Positions 56,842-64,000 of a stretch of DNA of 64,000 nt are shown one piece after another (position 1 is the stretch's first letter; every line of letters starts with the position of its first letter). The notes beneath the pieces were generated by a model, which was not told the origin of the DNA, searched no databases, and saw only the letters and a program-made list of their open reading frames with translations. The position numbers and the translations under genes were made by a program. Origin of the DNA: Ectobius pallidus (Eukaryota; Arthropoda; Insecta; Blattodea; Ectobiidae); NCBI GenBank assembly GCA_964059195.1, contig CAXKWD010000006.1:174218825-174282824 (forward strand), read 5' to 3'.

Positions 56842-58818
56842 TCACAGCTTGAATCTGTGAATACAGACTTCTCCAAGAAATACCAGTGCTCCTAATATAC
56901 ACCCCACAATCAGCATATAAAACGAGAATTTCATATGTGACAAACTGAAAACGAAGTACTCTTCTTCAGAAGTTTCCACTATTTCAATATAATCTTTCAG
57001 ATATTTTGAAAAATTCCCTCCTTTCATATTGAAAATGAAATTGCTTTTGAATCTCTCCAGTAGCCCAGTGTCCCTTAACCGACGTAGCAGATCATTGATA
57101 GGTCTGAAGTACACACCAAATGTAGGCATAAGCAATGCCATTGTAGAAGGCATTGTCAGATCTCTGACGGAACAGAGTTTGTATCCTGGCAACACCAGGA
57201 CTTTAAACATTTCAGCTTGTAAGTCATTAGCAAGTACGCTGACATTTTGTGACTTATCTGAGGTAATGAAAGCTATTTGCACTTCATCTAACTCATCTTT
57301 TGTTTCATCCAAAGATTCCTTCTCTACTTCATTTCGAATTATTTTTACTGTTGTTGAGTTACAGAAATCGTCATAATCTTCACGCAAACACCACATTCCC
57401 ACTGAATTAAATTCACCATACTTAGGTAATCCACTTCTTTTGAATTCTTCAAGCGTATTAATTTCTTGACTTTTACCAGGGTCTACTAAGTAACTTGTGA
57501 AAAACGCCTGGAATATTGTGCTCACAGCAAATGAGTAGATTAACCAAGAAAGGAAAAACACTCTAAGCCGTGTGCCACTTGGCATTGCAGAGACCCCGAC
57601 AGACAGAAAGGCGGCCCACAGATTGCAAAACCCTGATGACGTATTATCTGAGTCTAATTCAGTTGCAACGTTGATTTCAGTCCAGTGAATACACCAGTCA
57701 GTCAACCCAGCTAACAGAAATGCTAGACTCATGATGACCCAGACCGGCAAAGTGAAGACCTCATAAAACTTACCCTGTCTGGGATTCGACTTTGGGCAAG
57801 GAACAAACCATCTTAACTTTGTTTGTATGTATGGTACGGGATACGAGTTACTAGTGATCGATAAATGTCCAGATATGTAAGAATCTAGATACAAGGAACC
57901 ATATTCAATATCACCTGTAACACGTTTGTAATTATAGAAATATCCCCGATCAACAGGCGTTACATTTAACAGCTTGAAGGTCTCGCTTAAAATGGATTTT
58001 TCAATTTTCGATGCTGTTGTTTCCATTTCCAAAGTTGTTTTAACCAGAATTGGGCATCCGCCGAAGTCTTTAGGTACTTTGTTAGGGAATAATGTTGCAT
58101 TGTTTTGAAATCTTCCCTCAGCATCCTCTATCCAAGTGTCTATAATCACTGGATGCTTGTAGCTGCCACATATCTCCGGAAATCTGTATGGGAACCAAGT
58201 GTAAACATCTATGTGTGCGCCAATGTTTCCTCTTCTTCGTTCAGGAAACAGAAATATGGAATTTCTGTTGCCAAAGGCAGCCAGTGGTAATGAAACTACT
58301 TCTAGAAGTGATGATTTGCTGATCACATCTAGTACAACCGTCACATATATCTTATGTAATATTGCTTTTTCCCCGAAAATCATGGTGACCTGATCCATAT
58401 AAGCTACATACCCAAATTCGTCGTGGTGTATTTGCCAGATAAATAAAACACACTGCTCGGCTGGTTGATATGACGATGGCAATGAATAATTAGAAATGCT
58501 GCCTGAACCACTGTTAATATTTTCAACAAGGATAAGCTGCCATTTCATGTCATCGTTGAGAGTTTCTGCCAAGGCATCGATGACGCGTTGATAATTTCTC
58601 TTCGACGGTTTGAATGCTAGTTGACGCCTTACTGTCTTCGGCGCGTATGCTTCATTTAACGAAGGGAATGTAATGTAGACAGGTCTGTCCGGTTTGAAGT
58701 TCTTGGTTATGATATTCTTCAAACAAAGAACAATATTGCGTTGTTCTGTTTGCAGGACGTCAGAATTTACTGCAACCAGGATGAGAATTAGTACCAACAC
58801 TGCCCACGTTACCTTCAT
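56842..58818 (-). CDS. Ionotropic receptor (IR family chemoreceptor), intronless
   Basis: Paralogue of the receptor at 4419-6455, on the opposite strand. The frame is open from 58884 (680 residues). I choose the ATG at 58818 (658 residues) because it begins the signal peptide MKVTWAVLVLILILVAVNSD, conserved in the other gene, and has the same ctcaccATG context. Numbering from 58884: conserved HIDVYTWFPYRFPEICGS at about 224-241, LFPNKVPKDFGGCPILV at about 265-281, RWFVPCP at 358-364, first membrane helix about 377-397, pore loop about 417-434 (GFCNLWAAFLSVGVSAMP), second helix about 440-461 leading into YLVDPGK, S2 region with SVRDLTMPS (572-580) and RPINDLLRRLRDTGLLERF (594-612), third helix about 651-673. 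The tail is only about seven residues (CIHRFKL). The N-terminal 100 residues and the channel core are highly similar between the two proteins, while residues about 125-220 and 480-545 diverge strongly, suggesting ligand-specific change. No stop or frameshift. Ligand unknown. Confidence 0.93.
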   Translation of the reverse strand: MKVTWAVLVLILILVAVNSDVLQTEQRNIVLCLKNIITKNFKPDRPVYITFPSLNEAYAPKTVRRQLAFKPSKRNYQRVIDALAETLNDDMKWQLILVENINSGSGSISNYSLPSSYQPAEQCVLFIWQIHHDEFGYVAYMDQVTMIFGEKAILHKIYVTVVLDVISKSSLLEVVSLPLAAFGNRNSIFLFPERRRGNIGAHIDVYTWFPYRFPEICGSYKHPVIIDTWIEDAEGRFQNNATLFPNKVPKDFGGCPILVKTTLEMETTASKIEKSILSETFKLLNVTPVDRGYFYNYKRVTGDIEYGSLYLDSYISGHLSITSNSYPVPYIQTKLRWFVPCPKSNPRQGKFYEVFTLPVWVIMSLAFLLAGLTDWCIHWTEINVATELDSDNTSSGFCNLWAAFLSVGVSAMPSGTRLRVFFLSWLIYSFAVSTIFQAFFTSYLVDPGKSQEINTLEEFKRSGLPKYGEFNSVGMWCLREDYDDFCNSTTVKIIRNEVEKESLDETKDELDEVQIAFITSDKSQNVSVLANDLQAEMFKVLVLPGYKLCSVRDLTMPSTMALLMPTFGVYFRPINDLLRRLRDTGLLERFKSNFIFNMKGGNFSKYLKDYIEIVETSEEEYFVFSLSHMKFSFYMLIVGCILGALVFLGEVCIHRFKL

Positions 58819-58985
58819 GGTGAGGCGTACCTGTTGAAACGAGTATATGACCCAATTTAAAATCTGACAAATACCGTCGTCCAAGTTAAGCCGTACATGT
58901 AAACACTGCCCACGTTACCTTCATGGTGAGATATATATGTTGAAACGAGTATACCGGAGAATGTAGCAGCAATACAGGTATAGTC
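58819..58985 (-). promoter_or_regulatory. 5' region of second receptor with duplicated start
   Basis: Directly upstream of the ATG is a leader conserved with the first gene (ctcgtttcaacaggtac). At 58900-58924 a second copy of the first eight codons occurs (ATG at 58924, giving MKVTWAV then FTCTA and a stop), preceded by ctcgtttcaac and gctacattctccggtatact, which matches the upstream region of the first gene at 4366-4418. The outer copy therefore carries the ancestral 5' flank and acts at most as a 12-codon upstream reading frame. Confidence 0.8.
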
Positions 58986-60040
58986 GACCAGCAGGAAGAT
59001 ATCCGTGTTAAGCCTTGCTTTGTTAGACAGTAATGTTTGAAGATTTGCCTACACTTTTTAGGTGGAAATCTAAAAAGGACTACTTATTGCAGTCTTTATC
59101 ATGGTGCGAGCTCCGGGAAGTTCCGGAAGGTTGTGACATGATTTGTGCCGTGATTTCTTTGTTTATGTTCTGTTGCGAAACTTGAAGTCTCATTTGGGTC
59201 ATGTTTCTATATAAAATATGGCGAAGTTTACACCACGGTATCTATATAGGCTCACATTGTGCAAATTACAAACGTCATTAGTTTACCATTATGTAGCTGT
59301 TTCCTACAACATTAAGTACCAATGGAGTAATAATTTACTGTACATTATTGTCCGGGACTTGTTAGGGGAAGAGCTGGTAGTCTCGGATAGTGTCTGGACA
59401 AGCCTAAAATTTCCTTCTGGTAGGTGTTTGCAGGGCCAGGAGTGGATAAATTTTTGAAGAGGGTGAACATTCTATTGAGTGGATAGACAGTACTGTTTGT
59501 GAGGTTCAGTGTTTTATACACGAAGATAACTTCACCAAGCAGTCACAAGAAGAAGGCTTAGTTGTTTTATATACTGAGATCACTAACAGAACCACTGTAT
59601 TGCAGACTATAAGTTGTGGGTTTAGAATTTCATTCTGTTCGAAGATTCTTGGTTCAGATTTGTTTTTCTGAAGAGCTTAAGTCCAGTGGAATCGGACTTC
59701 ATAATTGTTCAACCAACGTGGTAACTGATTGTTCTATCCTTTTATTTAAGTAAATAGGGGGTGAATAAGAGAAAACTGGGAAGAAGACAACATGATGTTT
59801 GCCGTAAATAATGACAGGGACGAAAGTTTTTGCAAACGCTGGGTAGGCCTACATAAAAAATGTACAAATCTAGAGGGAAACGCATTATTTCAGAAGTGTG
59901 ATATTTGTAATATATATATATATTACTTTTAACATGGAGATACGTTGAGAAACTTGGCGACTATATAGAAAAATAGACAAAATATGTCCCTTCATGTGTG
60001 CATTTGTTTGTAATTGTACCTATTAAACTTTTTGTAAAAG
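58986..60040 (+). other. Intergenic with a possible zinc-finger remnant
   Basis: The open frame 59218-59457 (79 residues) has no family features. At 59830-59915 the plus strand reads SFCKRWVGLHKKCTNL then CDIC, resembling a PHD-type zinc finger with two extra residues where TAGGCCTA occurs. It is too short to assign, possibly from a retroelement. Confidence 0.3.
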
Positions 60041-60044
60041 AAAA

Positions 60045-60400
60045 AATCGGATGCGTGGAACGCCACTTTTTCGGCATTTTAAATCGAATACGTATAGAAA
60101 ATAACACAGCTCTGATGAGCTAATGCAATATTTTACAAATTAGCCTAACTTTTAGTCGTAGTTAGACAAAGTTATGTATAATTTACTGCGCAGATTACTG
60201 AATGAAATGTAGGTATGGAACCATTGCTCTGTACGTTTTCTGCACGGTTCGCCCTTCTTTAATAACACTACTTTCGTGACGATTTTGTTCGTAATGCAAG
60301 TTTGGGTTAGCTCTCGATTTACTCCTAGCGCGGCTAAAGAAGTTTCACTTCAAAAAATTATTGTGCGTTAATTTTCGATCCACCCTCGTCTTAAGGGTAA
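60045..60400. repeat. cgtgacgatttt repeat, copy 3
   Basis: aaaaaatcggatgcgtggaa, cgccact at the left and tttcgtgacgattttgttcg, tcgatttactcctagcgcgg, tcgatccaccctcgt at the right, colinear with the copy at 36005-36770. Confidence 0.65.
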
Positions 60401-60950
60401 AGAAAGTTTCCTGAGTGTGCGCGTCACATCAGATTTTGCGCGATTTAGCTTAGGATGGTACAAAGAATCCCGAAACACAACCCGAGGAGCAGCCGAGAGC
60501 AATTTAGAGTAGTGTAGTTGGCAACAATGAGCAAGGCCTGGTTGTATTCACACTTGAGCGGGCCAAGCCATCTGATATCACTCCTAGCCATGGCCTTCTA
60601 TGCGGCTTCTCTTTGCTTCACTTTTCAAATTACTGTTTACATTTCAAAACCCCACAAGCTGTTTGCATTCACTTGTCTGAGATTAAACGGCAGGATGGTT
60701 CTTAAAAATGACGAATTACAGGAGGCTTTGTCATAGGAACTCCTTTTAAGTTTCCCATGTGCCACAGACCTATGCAAACAATTCGTATGATGATGATGAT
60801 GGTGATGATGATGATGATGATAATAATTATAATAATTAGAGAAAGGCATTAATGACCATAAAATAGTGAAAAAATTAAAAACAAAAAATGCATTTATGAC
60901 CTAAAAATTTTGATAAAATGACACGGAATTTTAAAAAAAGACCAACTATG
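60401..60950. other. Intergenic with (GAT)n
   Basis: A GAT microsatellite at 60788-60822. The frame at 60518-60736 has no family features. Confidence 0.45.
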
Positions 60951-60956
60951 AGACCC

Positions 60957-61677
60957 ATGGGCGTATGGTGAAATTTTGTTCGGGAGGGGTTCAATGTAAA
61001 GTCGTCTCAGCTCCATGTCCTTGCACAATTGTGAATTATTACTTTTTAAAATTACTAAACAGTTGTACTGTGATAATTAATACACTGTAATAAATTAATA
61101 TGCAGCTCAGTCTTTGAAACTGTTTTTCTTGAGATTTCTATCCATTTCTCATTTAAGCTAGAGTCTATAAATAAAAACTTTCTTTTGAAAAATTATCATA
61201 ATACTTACTGTGTGGTCTATAGGGCACGTTTTTAAAGTTATCTGTAAATCCACCGGTGGAAAAGCCCGATTAACGCTGATTACTTTATGATAATTTTGTG
61301 ATGAGCTCGTGAATACTGTTGGCTTTACAAACAGGTTGATGGATTTCGGCGGGAGTATTCAAGTTGTCGTTTGACAGATTCCAAAGGGATTTTTGTTTAC
61401 TAGTAATACATCACCGTTATTAAGCTGAAAAATATCAACATCACGAGGTTTTGAAATTTGAATCTTAAATAAATTACGATAAATCTTAAATAATGCTTTG
61501 ATATGTACGAAATTGTAAAATATGTAACAACCGAATCAGAGTTTTTTTTCCTTCTTCTTTTCTTTCTTTCTTTCTTTCTTTTTTAAATTTCATTCCATGA
61601 TTTATAATCTTAAAAATATTGCAGCCATTTCGGGAGGGGTTTCAACCCCCTGAACCCCCCCCTTACCGTACGCCCAT
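60957..61677. mobile_element. TIR element H
   Basis: Inverted ends catgggcgtatggt and accgtacgcccatg. A gggaggggttcaa word occurs near both ends in the same orientation. Contains a TTTC microsatellite at 61558-61582. The flanks read tgagacc and atgagacc, a possible target duplication. Confidence 0.65.
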
Positions 61678-61950
61678 GATGAGACCACACATATTTGATG
61701 GATGTTTGGGCCTAACGTCGGTGATGTACTGAACCTAGGCCTGTGACTGTCGCTGGTATCTTCCAGCAGCTCTTTCTCATGACTGTAATCTACAGAAGAG
61801 AGCCTGTTACATTTAGCCTACGTACACCAAAATCTAGTCTTAAGCCAGCAACTGACTAAGATACCCAGACCAACGCAATGAAAGATCTATAACAATACTC
61901 TAATAACCAGGGCCCGGATTTCGATGACCTAAAAATATTGAAAAAACAAG

Positions 61951-62210
61951 CTATACCTTTTCAACTTCAAGTTGAGACTAAACAATTTCAAATTGACACT
62001 AAACAATTTCAAATTGAGACTAAACAATATCAAGTTGAGACTAAACAATATCAAGTTGAGACTAAACAATTTGTTTAGTCTCAATTTGAAATTGTTTAGT
62101 CTCAATTTGAAATTGTTTATTCTCAATTTGAAATTGTTTATTCTCAATTTGAAATTGTTTAGTCTCAATTTGAAATTGTTTAGTCTCAACTTGAAGTTGA
62201 AAAGGTATAG
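61951..62210. mobile_element. Foldback element with tandem-repeat arms, copy 2
   Basis: A 260-base near-perfect palindrome centred near 62080. The termini ctataccttttcaacttcaa and complement are very like those of 43028-43543. Each arm is a tandem array of a 21-22-base unit, caatttcaaattgagactaa, with small variants. There is no unique interior. Open frames across it reflect the repeat and are not genes. Confidence 0.9.
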
Positions 62211-62323
62211 AAAATGACTGCAAAAGTACAAAAATATGACCAATTAGCTTTTAAAAATGACCAACAATTTGTATGAAAATACTAGCTTATTCATAAGAAT
62301 TAGACCGATTCTACATTATTATA

Positions 62324-62631
62324 GGGGTACGCCGTAGCGTAGTGGTTGAGGCGCTGCTCTACAAACCGGAAGGTCGCGGGTTCGATTCCCGATGGGGTCG
62401 TTGGAATTTTTCAATTGGCCTAATCCTTCTGGTGGCACTATGGCCCTGGGGTCGACTCAGCCTATAACAGAAATGAGTACCAGGAGCAATCCTGGGGGTA
62501 AAGGCGGCCGGTGCGTAAGGCTGACAACCTTACCACCTTCACGTGCCGAATGTCCAAAATCTGGGAGCCTCAACCTCCTGGAACCCTCTGGGCCTCCATG
62601 GCCTGTATAGGGATCACTTTACCTTTACCTG
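62324..62631 (+). mobile_element. tRNA-derived SINE (family C)
   Basis: tRNA-like head of about 75 bases with A box tagcgtagtggttgaggcg and B box gggttcgattccc, then a body ending acctttacctg. Flanked by a 10-base target duplication cattattata at 62314-62323 and 62632-62641. A truncated relative lies at 9690-9830. Confidence 0.9.
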
Positions 62632-63012
62632 CATTATTATATGCTGACTCAATTATAGGCTTCTAATTAGTTAAGTACTACAGTTAATTGCAAAACAGCA
62701 AACACCGTCTTTCTGTATCCAAATAAAAATTATAACAAGATTTATTTATTTATGTTTGTTTAGAGTTCAATGTAAATAAATGCGCAAAAACTCTATATAA
62801 TACAAGAAACAACACAAAATAAGAAAATAATTAATTTATATTTTTAAAAATTACCTACAAATATTAAATGTGAAAACAAAGACCATCAACTGGCCAAAAA
62901 ATGACCAAATAATGACATTAATTTTTTTTAAAAGACCTAAAATAAAATGTAACAAAATAAATAAGATACCAGTTGCTCAACTAAGATATATTTTATGATC
63001 TGTCGCCTAGGC

Positions 63013-63039
63013 CTTTCGGTGTCTCTACACCATCTTCAG
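63013..63039 (-). ncRNA. Hammerhead-like motif fragment
   Basis: On the minus strand ctgaagatggtgtagagaca, ccgaaag: a CTGAAGA box, a GGTGT/ACACC stem and GAAA. Neighbouring stems I and III were not found, so this is only a partial match. Confidence 0.35.
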
Positions 63040-63308
63040 GGCATCGCAAAAATTGATCGAGCTCAACGGTGTTGAACATCTATTTCAATAAAAGACCTAA
63101 AAGTTAAAAATGGTGGAAAATAACAAAAATTTACCCAAAAAATTACAATTTTTACTATCTAGGAGTCAGAATATCTGCAGTAGTGGGCAACCTCCATGAT
63201 GTGCCAGTTAAAAGATGACATGTCATCAAAATCCGAGCCCTGCTATTGAGAAAATAAAACATTGTTAACACTATAGTTGATCAAGGTCCTGTTTGAACGC
63301 AAATTTCA

Positions 63309-63370
63309 GTTGTAAGAGTGTCAGAGTTGACACTCTGCTGAAGATGTGGGAACAAACCCCCGAAACGACC
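63309..63370 (+). ncRNA. Candidate hammerhead ribozyme
   Basis: In order: gttgta (63309-63314), a perfect 9-bp hairpin agagtgtca/gagt/tgacactct (63315-63336), g, the core box ctgaaga (63338-63344), a GGG/CCC stem II (63348-63361), then GAAAC and gac (63362-63369). GUUGU can pair with ACGAC as stem III, placing A63314 at the cleavage position. One extra U follows the core box and stem II has a mismatch, so activity is uncertain. Such motifs occur in retroelements of the Penelope type. Confidence 0.45.
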
Positions 63371-63390
63371 CTCCAGATACATAAATATAT

Positions 63391-63853
63391 TTTTTGCACT
63401 CCTTAGCTAATTAGTGGTACTTACGAATATTGTTGCCGTGGATCGTAACTTGACATTCCCGCACGCAATCTGGTTGCTATGAAAACAAAAAAAAATCTCC
63501 CTGCAGTAAAAATTACAAAAAGCACAAGTGCCGTAAGTAAAATCATCATAATACAAGCCTTTATGGAACCAAGGCCCCCTAGTTTGTGGCGACTTTAACA
63601 GGACAAATTTCGGTTCCCATAACAACAAACACATGCGAATCACTTTCTGAAATATAACATCCATTTCAATAGTGTATATACATAATATTTTCAGCTAATA
63701 TCACAATTAATATAATTAAATTGATATAAATAATCATCGTGCAAAAAATAGCATGCAATACTCGTGCCGTAAGCGCATAACGGATCTCGGAAATTGAAAA
63801 AACTCTTTCTTCGATCCGTATGCACCGCTTACGGCACTTGTATCGCAATATAT
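63391..63853 (+). mobile_element. TIR repeat family E, copy 4
   Basis: tttttgcactccttagctaa to cacttgtatcgcaatata, with inner inverted words acaagtgccgtaag (63522-63535) and cttacggcacttgt (63828-63841). It directly follows the hammerhead-like motif. Confidence 0.75.
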
Positions 63854-64000
63854 TATTATTTGAGTAGTTTTAATAAAGCGCTAAAGTCGGACACAATAAT
63901 AATTATCAAATAAACAATTCTTGAAAAAAGTTCTGCCAAGGTATGAAAGCAAAGCAAACATGGAAAACACTTCTGTGGATGTTTTACAGTCAAATTTCCC

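Larger units (their letters stand above)
61909..63242. mobile_element. TIR element G, copy 1
   Basis: Ends gggcccggatttcgatgac and gtcatcaaaatccgagccc. The interior has many gacctaaaa / aaatgacca words. It hosts the foldback element 61951-62210 and the SINE 62324-62631. Sister of 31045-32519. Confidence 0.65.

Noticed and set aside
61929..62243. NFKLRLN and FSLNLKL repeat frames
   Set aside because: They are translations of the tandem arms of a palindromic element on both strands.

Overview
This is animal nuclear DNA, almost certainly from an insect. Two large intronless reading frames encode divergent ionotropic receptors (IRs), the arthropod chemosensory relatives of ionotropic glutamate receptors. 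The rest is AT-rich and packed with Helitron, Tc1/mariner, hAT, MITE, LINE and tRNA-derived SINE copies. Large families of single-exon, fast-diverging IRs together with this repeat load suggest a cockroach-like insect (Blattodea). That placement is inference from style, not from a database match.

Layout. 1-4005: about 1.2-kb blocks repeated three times; copy 1 runs into sequence of a TIR element and copy 3 is broken by a deleted Tc1/mariner element. 4419-6455 (+): first IR. 6.5-32.5 kb: repeats, including a 34-bp minisatellite inside a TIR element, mariner derivatives, 5'-truncated LINE tails, a SINE with a 15-bp target duplication, several Helitron-like elements and a 600-bp polypyrimidine tract. 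33.0-33.95 kb: 45-bp minisatellite. 34-56 kb: a graveyard of nested transposons (MITE inside Helitron, MITE inside MITE, foldback inside MITE), a hAT MITE with perfect 8-bp TSDs and a pogo-like MITE. 56842-58818 (-): second IR, a paralogue of the first, convergent with it across about 50 kb, with a duplicated start region just upstream. 59-64 kb: more TIR elements, a tandem-repeat foldback element, a SINE and a hammerhead-like motif.

The two IRs are the only genes I can support. Each has a signal peptide, an amino-terminal region, a split ligand-binding domain, three membrane segments and a pore loop, so they are plausible cell-surface chemoreceptor channel subunits. No RNA gene, CRISPR array or complete autonomous transposon was found.

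The most unusual signal is the palindrome TAGGCCTA. I count 31 copies where about one is expected by chance. In several repeat families one copy has TA where a sister copy has TAGGCCTA, as if a hexamer GGCCTA had been inserted at TA sites. A second candidate novelty is a pair of foldback elements that share termini (CTAYACCWTTTCAAC) but whose arms are built of unrelated short tandem repeats.
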